Of a stretch of DNA of 64,000 nt, positions 33,868 through 43,831 are shown piece after piece. The notes below the pieces were generated by a model. The model saw nothing but the letters and a program-made list of their open reading frames with translations, searched no databases and was not told the DNA's origin. Positions within the stretch are counted from its first letter, which is position 1; each line of letters opens with the position of its first letter. Position numbers and translations under genes: made by a program. The DNA is from Haemophilus_D parainfluenzae_AD (GTDB lineage: Bacteria > Pseudomonadota > Gammaproteobacteria > Enterobacterales > Pasteurellaceae). The stretch lies in assembly GCF_001679325.1 (NCBI RefSeq), contig NZ_LZMX01000030.1. The stretch is one strand, 5' to 3'.

Positions 33868-35277
33868 TCAATCAAACCTATCCGCCAATAAAAACTGTAA
33901 GACGGCATCCATTCTTAAATGCGGGATACTTTCACCTTGTTGTAAAACTTGAGGTTCAAAGGAATCAAAATCAAAAGATTGTTTTGACCAGAACTCTGCA
34001 TTAGGTAGTTTACTTGGTACAGACCCTGGATAAAGCGTAATAAGTTGCTTATCTAAAGAACGCACACCTTGAATAGCTTTGATTTGTTTACCGTTTTGAT
34101 TAACTAAAACCTGTTTAGTCGCACGAATAGCAGCAATTGCCGTGTATTCTGTATCAATCCCTTCAAATTCCACATGACGACCACCCTCTTGCACCAATTG
34201 ACGCATCAGGCTGATTAAGTTTTGAATTTGATCTGTCGTAATATGATCGGCTTTTGTTGCTACAAACATGAGCTTATCAATATTCGGGGAAAACAAGCGA
34301 TTAAGCAAATTACGTTTGCCATAATGGAAATTTTTGAAAAGCTGATTAAGCCCTATTTGCATATCAATAAAAGCTTGTTGACTATGATTCAGTGGCGTTA
34401 AGCAATCGGCTAAAATCACTTGACGATCAAAAGTCGAAAAATAATTTTCATAAAAACCTTTCACCACTTTATTGCGATAATAATCATATCGCTTATTTAG
34501 TACCGCAAAATAGCTATTGGATTTTGTTTCTCTTTTCAGTTTTTGCCATTGCTCTTCCGACAAATGCAATAACGGGAAAAATTGCAATACAGGCGCACCT
34601 TCTAATTCGCCTGGTAAGACAAATCGGCCTGGTTGGATAAACTGCATTCCTTCAGATTTGCAGGAAAGCAAATAATCAGTATAAGATTTTGCAATCTGCG
34701 CTAAAACATCTTCATTGATGACCGCACTTAGGTCGAGTTTTTTTAGTTTCTCCAACCAATCTTGCGCAAACTGTTGACGAATACCCGATGTAATTTTGGC
34801 TTGTTCAAGTGACCATTGTTGAAAGTCTAAATTCAGCAAAGGTAAATCCAATAGCCATTCACCGGGATAATCAAAAATATCTAAATATAATGTGCCACGC
34901 TCTTTAAAATGACGAAGTAAACCTGATTGGCGTTCAAAACGGATAGCAAGGCGTGTTTCACTTACCCCTCGAGTAGATTGGCACCATTGTGGAGGATTAT
35001 TCATTAAATCATTGAGATTCGCTTCATAATCAAAACGTGGAATACTTAAATCCTGCTGAGGTACACGTTTCACGGCCAAAATAGATTGATTTCGGGCAGC
35101 CTCAAATAAAGGGAGATGAACATTTTCCTCTTGATTAATATGTAACAATTGATTAATCAAACTTGTAATAAAGGCTGTTTTACCGCTTCGACTTAGCCCT
35201 GTCACAGCCAAACGCAAAGTGCGGTCAAATCCACGATTAATTATTTGATTAATTTCCCGATTAATTGATTTAAACAT
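33868..35277 (-). CDS. ycjX: YcjX-like P-loop protein (DUF463)
   Basis: 469 residues. Walker A is RLAVTGLSRSGKTAFITSLI (about 21-40), and YLDIFDYPGEWLLDLPLL serves as switch/Walker B (DxxG-like DYPGEW). VILADCLTPLNHSQQAF and LMFVATKADHITTDQ (TKAD, a guanine-specificity-type motif) follow. It is a nucleotide-binding protein of unclear function, linked to phage-shock genes in E. coli. It is transcribed divergently from sapA, 87 bp between starts. The C-terminus HLRMDAVLQFLLADRFD is conserved. Confidence 0.85.
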   Translation of the reverse strand: MFKSINREINQIINRGFDRTLRLAVTGLSRSGKTAFITSLINQLLHINQEENVHLPLFEAARNQSILAVKRVPQQDLSIPRFDYEANLNDLMNNPPQWCQSTRGVSETRLAIRFERQSGLLRHFKERGTLYLDIFDYPGEWLLDLPLLNLDFQQWSLEQAKITSGIRQQFAQDWLEKLKKLDLSAVINEDVLAQIAKSYTDYLLSCKSEGMQFIQPGRFVLPGELEGAPVLQFFPLLHLSEEQWQKLKRETKSNSYFAVLNKRYDYYRNKVVKGFYENYFSTFDRQVILADCLTPLNHSQQAFIDMQIGLNQLFKNFHYGKRNLLNRLFSPNIDKLMFVATKADHITTDQIQNLISLMRQLVQEGGRHVEFEGIDTEYTAIAAIRATKQVLVNQNGKQIKAIQGVRSLDKQLITLYPGSVPSKLPNAEFWSKQSFDFDSFEPQVLQQGESIPHLRMDAVLQFLLADRFD

Positions 35278-35364
35278 ATCCTAAAATCCAATAACTAGCC
35301 ATTTTTGCCAAGATATTTTACAATTCACTCAATTTATCACAAAACGGTCTTTAATAATAAAGCT

Positions 35365-37065
35365 ATGTTACGTCGAAATGTCACTTTTTGTTTTTTATTG
35401 TGTGGGTTGAGCCAAATTAATCTGGCACAAGCCGCGCCAAGCATACCCAAAATGCTGACAGAAAATGGCTTAACATACTGCACGAATGCATCAGGCTTTT
35501 CCTTTAATCCGCAAACTGCCGATGCGGGCACCAGTATGAATGTGGTGACGGAGCAAATTTATAACAAATTGTTTGATATTAAAGACCACAGTGCAGCACT
35601 TGTTCCTGTGTTAGCGCAATCCTATTCTATTTCATCTGATGGAAAACAAATTCTTATTAATCTTCGTAAAGGGGTGAAATTCCATCATACCTCTTGGTTT
35701 ACACCAACACGAGACTTTAATGCAGAAGATGTCGTCTTTTCGATTAATCGTGTTTTAGGGCATGATACTTATCTGCCTACACTTTCAGATGATGTGGTCA
35801 CCTACAAAAATCCGCAATATAAAATTTTCCACGAGCAAGCCAAAAAGGTTCACTTTCCGTATTTCGAAAGTATTAAGCTCAATCAAAAAATTAAAAGCAT
35901 CACGGCAACGAATCCTTATCAGGTCAAAATTGACCTGTTTGAACCCGATGCCTCAATTCTGTCGCATCTTGCCAGTCAATACTCTATTATTTTCTCGCAA
36001 GAATATGCGTATCAATTAAGTGCCGATGATAATCTCACCCAATTGGACACCCACCCTGTTGGCACAGGCCCTTATCAAGTGAAAGATTACGTTTATAACC
36101 AATATGTTCGCTTGGTACGCAATGAGGATTATTGGAAAAAAGAAGCCAAAATTAAAAATATTATTGTAGATCTTTCGGCGGATCGTACGGGACGTTTAAT
36201 TAAATTCTTTAATAATGAATGTCAAATCGCGTCTTATCCTGAAGTTAGTCAACTCGGTTTGTTAAGTGAAAAGGATGACCGTTATTATCTGCAATCTACG
36301 GATGGAATGAACTTGGCCTATTTGGCTTTCAATTTCCAAAAGCCATTAATGCAGGATCAAACTATTCGCCAAGCCATTTCGCAAAGCTTGAACCGTTTTA
36401 GAATTGTGCGAAATATTTACCACAACACAGCAACGGTGGCAAATAACATTATTCCTGAGATTTCTTGGGCTTCTGCAATTAATACGCCTGATTTTCCTTA
36501 TGATTATCAACCTGCAGAAGCAGAGAAAACATTACGCGATAAAAAACTCTCGTTGAATATGTGGGTGATGAATGAAGAGCAAGTATATAACCCTGCCCCA
36601 ATTAAAATGGCGGAGCTCATTAAGTGGGATTTAGCTAAAGCAGGCGTGAATGTTAAAGTGCGGTCAGTCACTCGTACATATTTAATCGAACAATTACGCA
36701 AAGGTACTGAAGATTACGATTTAATCTTAACCGGTTGGCTTGCTGGAAATCTTGATCCTGACGGTTTTATGCGCCCAATTTTAAGTTGTGATACACAAAA
36801 CGAAATCACGAATTTATCAAATTGGTGTAATCCTGAATTTGATAAGCTCATGAATCGTGCGCTGGCAACCAATCATTTATATGAGCGTTCTAAAGCGTAT
36901 AACCATGCACAAGATCTTATTTTACATGAGTTACCGATTGTGCCAATTGCAAACGTCAAACGGCTTTTGGTTGCACGTGGCAATGTAAAAGGAATTGAGA
37001 TGACCCCATTTGGTAGCATCAATTTTTCTACCTTATATTTCATGAAAAATAAGGAGAAAAAATAA
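35365..37065 (+). CDS. sapA: SapA, substrate-binding protein of the Sap ABC transporter
   Basis: 566 residues from ATG at 35365 (MLRRNVTFCFLLCGLSQINL), the first start followed by a signal peptide, cut near AQAA. It is a solute-binding protein of the peptide (SBP_bac_5) class: VTEQIYNKLFDIKDHSAALV, FNAEDVVFSINRVLG, HPVGTGPYQVKDY, YLAFNFQKPLMQDQTIRQAI and DYDLILTGWLAGNLDPDGF. In Haemophilus, SapA binds antimicrobial peptides and haem in the periplasm and aids survival in the host. First gene of sapABCDF. Confidence 0.93.
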   Translation: MLRRNVTFCFLLCGLSQINLAQAAPSIPKMLTENGLTYCTNASGFSFNPQTADAGTSMNVVTEQIYNKLFDIKDHSAALVPVLAQSYSISSDGKQILINLRKGVKFHHTSWFTPTRDFNAEDVVFSINRVLGHDTYLPTLSDDVVTYKNPQYKIFHEQAKKVHFPYFESIKLNQKIKSITATNPYQVKIDLFEPDASILSHLASQYSIIFSQEYAYQLSADDNLTQLDTHPVGTGPYQVKDYVYNQYVRLVRNEDYWKKEAKIKNIIVDLSADRTGRLIKFFNNECQIASYPEVSQLGLLSEKDDRYYLQSTDGMNLAYLAFNFQKPLMQDQTIRQAISQSLNRFRIVRNIYHNTATVANNIIPEISWASAINTPDFPYDYQPAEAEKTLRDKKLSLNMWVMNEEQVYNPAPIKMAELIKWDLAKAGVNVKVRSVTRTYLIEQLRKGTEDYDLILTGWLAGNLDPDGFMRPILSCDTQNEITNLSNWCNPEFDKLMNRALATNHLYERSKAYNHAQDLILHELPIVPIANVKRLLVARGNVKGIEMTPFGSINFSTLYFMKNKEKK

Positions 37066-38030
37066 TGTTCTTTTCAGTAATTCGCCATATGGTTTGGGTA
37101 ACTATTTTATTGTTTATTCTGTCTGTATTGAGTTTCGTTATTTTAATGCGGGAACCGCTCAATGCCGATCTTGTCACAAATAACATTTATAGTGCCTATT
37201 ATCATTACCTTACATCATTGTTACAGGGCGATTTAGGGATTACCTATAACGGTGGAGAATCGTTAAAAGATTTAATTTTTACGGTATTACCCCCTACATT
37301 AGAACTCTGTTTTACCGCACTTTTATTGGCTTGTATCTTAGGTATTCCTCTCGGCGTATTAAGTGCGGTTTATAATCAACGTGTTTTTTCACGTACATTG
37401 CAGAGTATATCCAATGTTGGTTTGTCTATTCCGATTTTCTGGTTTGCGCCGATTTTGCTTTACGTAGCAGCGATTCAAAGCTGGGAGATCGCCGCTATTG
37501 GGCAATACAATTTACTCTATGAAATCAAACCCATCACGGGCTTCCCTATTATTGATATGTGGTTTGTCGATATTCCTTACCGAACTAAAATTGTGCAAAA
37601 TGTTTTACAGCATTTAGCCTTACCTACATCAGTGCTTTGTATTCTGCCAACAATGGAATTTATCCGCATTATTCAGCAACGAGCTGATTACTTACTTCAA
37701 CAAGAATATGCTAAAGCGGCAGCAACGCGTGGCTGGTCAAAATGGACGATTTTAAGACGTTATGTTTTCCGCAATACTTTTCCGTTATTAATTCCACAAC
37801 TTACGCGTGTATTTACCTTAGTATTAACGCAATGTATGTTGGTTGAGACAGTATTAGGCTGGCCGGGAATTGGACGTTGGTTGATTGATGCCGTAACCCA
37901 ACAAGATTACAACAGTATTTCTGCCGGCGTGGTAGTAATTGGTATTTGTATCATTATTATTGATACGTTCGCCAAGTTGCTCATGTTTGTATTAGATCCA
38001 TTGAATAAGAAGGGCTGGTATGCAAGATAG
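37065..38030 (+). CDS. sapB: SapB, permease of the Sap transporter
   Basis: 321 residues; the ATG overlaps the sapA stop. It has six membrane helices typical of dipeptide-type permeases and the cytoplasmic EAA loop EYAKAAATRGWSKWTILRRY. LVETVLGWPGIGRWLIDAV is the conserved C-terminal signature. It forms the inner-membrane channel with SapC. Confidence 0.93.
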   Translation: MFFSVIRHMVWVTILLFILSVLSFVILMREPLNADLVTNNIYSAYYHYLTSLLQGDLGITYNGGESLKDLIFTVLPPTLELCFTALLLACILGIPLGVLSAVYNQRVFSRTLQSISNVGLSIPIFWFAPILLYVAAIQSWEIAAIGQYNLLYEIKPITGFPIIDMWFVDIPYRTKIVQNVLQHLALPTSVLCILPTMEFIRIIQQRADYLLQQEYAKAAATRGWSKWTILRRYVFRNTFPLLIPQLTRVFTLVLTQCMLVETVLGWPGIGRWLIDAVTQQDYNSISAGVVVIGICIIIIDTFAKLLMFVLDPLNKKGWYAR

Positions 38031-38907
38031 AGAACCTGATGAATTTCGTGAAAGCACCTCCTTCTTGCAGATTTGGTTGCTTTTCCGTCAGAATCGTGTG
38101 GCATTATTTAGCTTCTATTTATTTTGCCTCCTGATTTTGACTGCACTTTTTCCGAAACTGATTATGCCTTATAGCGCAAACATGGAATTTGTCGGAGAAG
38201 AACTCATGCCACCATCTTGGGTAGAAAAAGGGCGCATCGCCTTTTTCTTTGGTACGGATGATCTTGGTCGTGATGTCCTCAGTCGATTAATTATGGGGAC
38301 ACAATATACCCTAGGTTCCTCTCTTTTAGTGGTCATTGCTGTGGCGACTATGGGTGGAGCATTAGGTATTCTTGCTGGCATGTCTGAAGGAATTAAATCT
38401 CGTTTTTTAGGTCATTTTTTTGATGCGTTTTTATCTATCCCCATTTTGCTGATTGCCATTATCATTTCTACGCTAATGGAACCTAGCTTAATGAATGCTA
38501 TGTTTGCCACTATGTTGGCTATTTTGCCGTATTTTGTACATGCCATTTATCAAGCAATTCAGCAAGAGCTAAAGAAAGACTACGTCCTCTTGCTGAAATT
38601 AGATGGTATTTCAAACTGGGAATTATTAAAAACCACAATCTTACCAAATATTAGTATCGTCTATACGCAAGAAATTTCTCGTGCATTTGTGGTCGCTATT
38701 TTAGATATTACAGCGCTCAGCTTTATTTCTCTTGGTGCACAACGTCCAATGCCAGAATGGGGTGCAATGATTAAAGATTCATTGGAGTTAATTTATCTTG
38801 CCCCTTGGACGGTTTTATTACCCGGTTTTGCTATTATTTTTACCATTTTATTAAGCATTATTTTTACTAACGGATTGTGTAAAGCAATCAATAAATATTA
38901 CGAGTAA
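38020..38907 (+). CDS. sapC: SapC, permease of the Sap transporter
   Basis: 295 residues; overlaps sapB by 11 bp. The N-terminal helix NRVALFSFYLFCLLILTALF is followed by FGTDDLGRDVLSRLIMGTQY, the hallmark of OppC-like permeases. The EAA-like loop has LLKLDGISNWELLKTTILPN, and SFISLGAQRPMPEWGAMIKD is near the end. Confidence 0.93.
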   Translation: MQDREPDEFRESTSFLQIWLLFRQNRVALFSFYLFCLLILTALFPKLIMPYSANMEFVGEELMPPSWVEKGRIAFFFGTDDLGRDVLSRLIMGTQYTLGSSLLVVIAVATMGGALGILAGMSEGIKSRFLGHFFDAFLSIPILLIAIIISTLMEPSLMNAMFATMLAILPYFVHAIYQAIQQELKKDYVLLLKLDGISNWELLKTTILPNISIVYTQEISRAFVVAILDITALSFISLGAQRPMPEWGAMIKDSLELIYLAPWTVLLPGFAIIFTILLSIIFTNGLCKAINKYYE

Positions 38908-38910
38908 CCC

Positions 38911-39966
38911 ATGGCGCTGTTAGATATTCGCAATCTAAATATTGAAATTCAAACACCAAACGGTCGCATGAAAATTGTGGACGGCGTCAATCTTTCACTT
39001 AATGAAGGGGAAATTCTAGGACTTGTTGGTGAATCAGGTTCCGGTAAAAGTTTAATCGCTAAAGTAATCAGTAATTCCATTAAAGATAACTGGATTGTCA
39101 CGGCTGATCGTTTTCGTTTTAATGATGTTGAATTGCTTAAACTGACACCGAATCAACGTCGAAAAATCGTTGGAAAAGAAATTTCAATGATCTTCCAAAA
39201 CCCATTAAGCTGCCTTGATCCAAGCCGAAAAATTGGTAAGCAGCTTATCCAAAGTATTCCCAACTGGACCTTTAAAGGTCGCTGGTGGCAATGGTTTGGC
39301 TGGAAAAAGCGCCGTGCAATTGAGTTACTACACCGTGTAGGGATTAAAAATCACCAAGACATTATGGCAAGTTATCCTACTGAGATCACTGAAGGTGAAG
39401 GCCAAAAAGTGATGATTGCGATAGCGGTGGCGAATCAACCTCGTCTCTTAATTGCGGATGAACCCACTAATTCGTTGGAATCCATTACGGCTTTGCAGAT
39501 TTTCCGCTTGCTTTCAAGTATGAACCAAAACCAAGGAACGACAATTTTATTAGCGAGTAATGATCTTAAAAGTATCAGTGAATGGTGTGATAGCATTTCC
39601 GTCCTTTATTGTGGGCAAAATACGGAATCAGGACCGACTGACCAAATATTGGATATGCCTCACCATCCTTATACGCAAGCATTACTTTATTCTGTGCCGG
39701 ATTTTAGTCACCCCTTAGGTTTTAAAAGCAAATTAGGCACACTAGAAGGCACAGTGCCGATTTTAGAACAAATGCCGATTGGTTGTCGTTTAGGACCTCG
39801 ATGCCCTTTTGCGCAACGGGAATGCATTCAAAAGCCAAGCCGATATCGTATTAAACAGCATGAGTTTTCCTGCCATCATCCGATTAATCTTCGAGAACGG
39901 CAGTTTAAAGATAAAATTGAAACTTCACCGCTTACGCTCAATACCGACTCAAAAGGAAACGAATAA
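38911..39966 (+). CDS. sapD: SapD, ATPase of the Sap transporter
   Basis: 351 residues. Walker A is GLVGESGSGKSLIAKVIS, the Q-loop MIFQNPLSCLDPS, and Walker B RLLIADEPTNSLE. The signature is the unusual ITEGEGQKVMIA instead of LSGGQ, as in E. coli SapD (TEGECQK), so it is a family trait. The C-terminal oligopeptide-type extension has CRLGPRCPFAQREC and FSCHHP with four Cys. It starts 3 bp after sapC. SapD also affects potassium uptake through Trk in enterobacteria. Confidence 0.93.
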   Translation: MALLDIRNLNIEIQTPNGRMKIVDGVNLSLNEGEILGLVGESGSGKSLIAKVISNSIKDNWIVTADRFRFNDVELLKLTPNQRRKIVGKEISMIFQNPLSCLDPSRKIGKQLIQSIPNWTFKGRWWQWFGWKKRRAIELLHRVGIKNHQDIMASYPTEITEGEGQKVMIAIAVANQPRLLIADEPTNSLESITALQIFRLLSSMNQNQGTTILLASNDLKSISEWCDSISVLYCGQNTESGPTDQILDMPHHPYTQALLYSVPDFSHPLGFKSKLGTLEGTVPILEQMPIGCRLGPRCPFAQRECIQKPSRYRIKQHEFSCHHPINLRERQFKDKIETSPLTLNTDSKGNE

Positions 39967-40769
39967 TGCCATTATTACAAGTGGAAAATCTCAGTAAAAC
40001 CTTTGATGAACCCACCAAACTTTTGGGCTCAGAGCAATTTTATGCGGTAAAAGACGTCAGCTTTACACTTAACCGTAAAGAAACCCTTGCGATTATCGGT
40101 AAAAATGGTTCGGGTAAATCAACATTAGTGAAAATGATTGCAGGAATTACCCCTCCTACATCAGGGAAAATCTTATTTAATGGTTTACCATTACAATTTG
40201 AAGATTTTCACTATCGTGCACAGCATATTCGAATGGTTTTCCAAGATGCGAATTCAGCGTTTAACCCTCGCTTAAATATTGGGCAAGCCTTAGATGCACC
40301 ACTACGATTAATTACCGATTGGGATGAAGAAACGCGTAATGAAAAAATCTTTGAAACGCTTTCATTAGTCGGACTTTATCCTGATTATACAAATCTTAAA
40401 ATCAAGCATTTATCTGTCAGTCAAAAACAACGGATCGCCTTGGCTCGTGCACTGATTCTTCAACCCGAGATCATTATTATTGATGATGCATTGAGTACAT
40501 TAGATGCCTCTGTGCGTATTCAATTGCTTAATCTGATTTTAGATTTACAAGAACATTTAGGCATTTCCTATATTTATATTGGACAAAATTTAGGCATTAT
40601 CAAACATATTGCAGATCAAGTTTTGGTGATGGATGATGGTGAAATTATCGAATCTGGTAAACCAAGAGAGATCTTTTCTAATCCTCAAAACAATATTACT
40701 CGCCTACTTGTAGAAAGCCATTTTGGTCAATTGCTTGATGAAAATGCTTGGCAAACAACGACTTCCTAA
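39966..40769 (+). CDS. sapF: SapF, ATPase of the Sap transporter
   Basis: 267 residues; the ATG overlaps the sapD stop. Walker A is IIGKNGSGKSTLVKMIAG, and the Q-loop is MVFQDANSAFNPRLN. The signature is LSVSQKQRIALARAL, and Walker B is IIIDDALSTLD with Asp-Asp instead of Asp-Glu. Family members also vary here (ADEAL in E. coli). It is the last gene of the sap operon. No clear terminator follows within 90 bp. Confidence 0.92.
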   Translation: MPLLQVENLSKTFDEPTKLLGSEQFYAVKDVSFTLNRKETLAIIGKNGSGKSTLVKMIAGITPPTSGKILFNGLPLQFEDFHYRAQHIRMVFQDANSAFNPRLNIGQALDAPLRLITDWDEETRNEKIFETLSLVGLYPDYTNLKIKHLSVSQKQRIALARALILQPEIIIIDDALSTLDASVRIQLLNLILDLQEHLGISYIYIGQNLGIIKHIADQVLVMDDGEIIESGKPREIFSNPQNNITRLLVESHFGQLLDENAWQTTTS

Positions 40770-40864
40770 TTCTCTTTAAAATAAGTTAGGCATAGACATC
40801 TCAAAAAAACGTCTTTAAAATTGACCGCTCTTTTCACTCTTTTTAACAAAACAGGAAAGCAATT

Positions 40865-41797
40865 ATGCAAGCGTTATTAAAACTCACTAACTTTATGAGC
40901 AAAACTTTCGCATTATGGGCGATTGTTTTTGCTCTTCTCGCCTTTATCTTCCCTGAGCAATTCAAAATTTTTGCACCATGCATTCCTTACCTTTTAGGTT
41001 TGGTGATGTTTGGTATGGGAATTACCTTAACTTTTGCTGATTTCACTGAAGTGGCTAAACACCCTAAATCAGTATTCATTGGTGTAGCAGGGCAATTTAT
41101 TATTATGCCGGCTATTGCCTTTGGATTAGCAAAAGCCTTTGATTTACCGGCTGATTTAGCGGTGGGAGTGATTCTTGTGGGGTCTTGCCCGGGGGGGACT
41201 TCATCAAACGTAATGACTTACTTAGCAAAAGGTAACACCGCGCTTTCTGTCGCTTGTACGACAATCTCAACCTTACTTTCGCCAATATTAACGCCTGCTA
41301 TTTTCTATGTATTAGCAAGCCAATGGTTAGATATTAATGCGGGCGCGATGTTTATGTCTGTATTACAAATGGTATTATTCCCAATTTTCTTAGGTTTAGT
41401 CGTTCATGCACTTTTCAAAAAGCAAGTGGAACAAGCTAGCCAAACTATGCCATTAGTCTCTGTTATTTCTATCGTCGTAATCTTGGCAGCTGTAGTGGCA
41501 GTAAGCAAAGATAAAATCATAGAATCAGGCCTATTAATTTTCAGCGTGGTAGTTTTACATAACTGCTTAGGCTATTTAATTGGTTACTTTGCGGCAAAAT
41601 TATTCAAACTTAATACGGCGGATAGTAAAGCGGTGGCAATTGAAGTGGGGATGCAAAACTCTGCTTTAGGTGCTGCACTGGCTGCTGCACATTTTAACCC
41701 AATTGCTGCAGTACCAAGCGCTTTATTCAGTTTTTGGCACAATGTATCGGGTCCAATTTTGGCGAATATTTTCTCTAATATCAAAAATGAAAAATAA
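40865..41797 (+). CDS. Bile acid:sodium symporter (BASS) family transporter
   Basis: 310 residues and about ten hydrophobic helices. Family motifs are LLGLVMFGMGITLTFADF, VGSCPGGTSSNVMTYLAKGN (about 108-127, the Na+-binding crossover) and AIEVGMQNSALGAALAAAHF. BASS proteins carry organic anions with sodium; a pantoate/ketopantoate exporter is one known bacterial member. Substrate unknown here. AACAGGAAAG lies before the ATG. Confidence 0.85.
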   Translation: MQALLKLTNFMSKTFALWAIVFALLAFIFPEQFKIFAPCIPYLLGLVMFGMGITLTFADFTEVAKHPKSVFIGVAGQFIIMPAIAFGLAKAFDLPADLAVGVILVGSCPGGTSSNVMTYLAKGNTALSVACTTISTLLSPILTPAIFYVLASQWLDINAGAMFMSVLQMVLFPIFLGLVVHALFKKQVEQASQTMPLVSVISIVVILAAVVAVSKDKIIESGLLIFSVVVLHNCLGYLIGYFAAKLFKLNTADSKAVAIEVGMQNSALGAALAAAHFNPIAAVPSALFSFWHNVSGPILANIFSNIKNEK

Positions 41798-41816
41798 GCT
41801 ATTTGGGTAAAAAAAT

Positions 41817-41846
41817 AAGGGCGGAAATTACATTCCGCCCTTTTTA
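41817..41846 (+). terminator. Terminator of the BASS-family gene
   Basis: Stem AAGGGCGGAA / TTCCGCCCTT with a 6-nt loop, then T-rich. It may also serve the converging sppA. Confidence 0.85.
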
Positions 41847-41858
41847 TATTTTACTGTT

Positions 41859-43721
41859 TTACTTAACCGAACCACAATTTAAACAATACAAATACTGCCC
41901 TTTTGGATCATTAAATTTGGTTAACACATTCAGTTGTTTTTTCACTTGATGTACTTCCTGTGGCAATCCCAACCAATTTGTCAATAATACTTGCCCTTTT
42001 TGCTTAAGCTTGTGATCTAATTTTGCTAAGAAGCTATCATCTTCATCAACTAACCATTGCACACTAAAGCTATCCATATATTTATCTGGATTTTGGTTTA
42101 CTAGGGCACCAGCTTTCTCAATGGCTACATCTATATCGCCTAATTCATCCACCAAACCATTTTTATGTGCATCTTGCCCTAACCAAACTTGGCCTTGAGC
42201 AATTTTATCTACTTTATCTTTTGATAATTGACGACCACGGCTTACCACATCTAAGAAACGATCATAACCATTTTCAATACTAAGTTGGTAAATATCCTGA
42301 GTATTTTTACCCAATGGACTTAAAGCTGACGTTTCCGCGAGATCCGTTGTCGATACGCCATCGGTACTCATTCCCATTTTTTTGATTGTATTTTCAAAGG
42401 TTGGGAATAATGCAAAAATCCCGATTGAACCCGTAATCGTATTTTTATCTGCCACGATATAGTCAGCAGTTGAAGAAATCCAATAACCACCAGAGGCTGC
42501 CATCCCCCCCATGGATACCACAACAGGTTTGCCTGCTTTTTGAAGATTTTCAGTTTCCTGGCGAATAATTTCAGATGCAAAAGCACTACCACCAGGAGAG
42601 TTAACACGGAGAACAACCGCCTTTACTTTCTCGTTATTGTAGGCTTGTCTCAATAACTTCGCGATGGTATCGCCACCAGCTGATTCCTCATCACTTTCCC
42701 CATCAATAATTGTCCCTTCGACATTCACTACCGCAACAATATTTTTTTCATTTGGATCAACAGAGAAACGATCACCTAAATCAGATAAATAATCTTCAAA
42801 ATCTAATAATTTAGTATTTCCCTCTGCATCTTGACCAAAAAATGCGGTCAATTTTTTATCTAAATCCAATCTTGTCGCAAAATGTGTCACTAACTGACGT
42901 TTTTTCACATAAGCCGTTTCATCACCCTTTAACGCTTTTAAATCACTAATATATTTTTGTGCATTCGGTAATACATCATTAGCGGTAATATGACGATTAA
43001 CCATTAACGTTTGCATGTAGTTTTGCCACATACCCCCAAGCCATTTCTGCATATTCGCTCGTGCTTCTGGTGACATATCATCACGCAAGAAAGGTTCTAC
43101 CGCGGACTTATAAGTCCCTACACGGAAAATATGAGGTGTGATTTCAAGTTTTTCGAGCATGGATTTAAAGTAAAGATTTTCCTGACGTAAACCTTGAATA
43201 CCGACTTGTCCAATCGGATTGAGATAAATTTCATCCGCAAAACTCGCAAGAAAATATTGTGACTGTGTGTAATTGTCAGCATAAGCAATAACTGGCTTTT
43301 CTGATTCTTTAAAACTTTGAATGGCCTTTCCTACATACTCTAATGATGGAAGATCCCCCCCTTCAAAGTCATTTAAATTCAACACTAAACCACGAATTCG
43401 TTCATCATCTTTCGCAGATAAAATACTTTGCACCACGTCAAAGGTTGAATATTTATAAGAGACTTTTTCATTATTTAAACGTTGGAGTTCCTTTTCCCAA
43501 CTCAACATATCTTCCGTGTTATCCGCAAGATAGCCCGTTAAATTTAAATATAATGCACCTTGATCACCTGATAAGACTTGGCTTTTCTTACCATCCCCAA
43601 AAAGACCGACAAGAAAAATCAACGCTAAAACAAATAATAAAAACACAAAATTCATCACAAGATTTCGGATAAAATTGAGCGCTTTACAACAAAATTTCAA
43701 TACGCTTAAGATGTTATTCAT
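41859..43721 (-). CDS. sppA: Protease IV (signal peptide peptidase, 67K type)
   Basis: 620 residues. One N-terminal membrane anchor (LVMNFVFLLFVLALIFLVGLF). Two S49 peptidase repeats: the first gives the catalytic Lys (RVGTYKSAVEPFLRDDMS), the second the catalytic Ser (VVSMGGMAASGGYWISSTA). LRVNSPGGSAFASEIIR and ITGSIGIFALFPTF are also typical. It digests cleaved signal peptides in the inner membrane. The C-terminal CLNCGSVK is a small Cys pair. Confidence 0.94.
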   Translation of the reverse strand: MNNILSVLKFCCKALNFIRNLVMNFVFLLFVLALIFLVGLFGDGKKSQVLSGDQGALYLNLTGYLADNTEDMLSWEKELQRLNNEKVSYKYSTFDVVQSILSAKDDERIRGLVLNLNDFEGGDLPSLEYVGKAIQSFKESEKPVIAYADNYTQSQYFLASFADEIYLNPIGQVGIQGLRQENLYFKSMLEKLEITPHIFRVGTYKSAVEPFLRDDMSPEARANMQKWLGGMWQNYMQTLMVNRHITANDVLPNAQKYISDLKALKGDETAYVKKRQLVTHFATRLDLDKKLTAFFGQDAEGNTKLLDFEDYLSDLGDRFSVDPNEKNIVAVVNVEGTIIDGESDEESAGGDTIAKLLRQAYNNEKVKAVVLRVNSPGGSAFASEIIRQETENLQKAGKPVVVSMGGMAASGGYWISSTADYIVADKNTITGSIGIFALFPTFENTIKKMGMSTDGVSTTDLAETSALSPLGKNTQDIYQLSIENGYDRFLDVVSRGRQLSKDKVDKIAQGQVWLGQDAHKNGLVDELGDIDVAIEKAGALVNQNPDKYMDSFSVQWLVDEDDSFLAKLDHKLKQKGQVLLTNWLGLPQEVHQVKKQLNVLTKFNDPKGQYLYCLNCGSVK

Positions 43722-43831
43722 GCGAAATTAAACCTTTAAAATAGAAATAAAAATTGTGCGTAGCCTATCATAAAGTCCCATGAAAAACTATGCTATAATC
43801 AACCGCACTTAATTAGAAGAAGGAAAATACT

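Noticed and set aside
38911..39966. SapD signature degeneration as loss of function
   Set aside because: E. coli SapD has the same kind of TEGEC signature, so it is a family trait.
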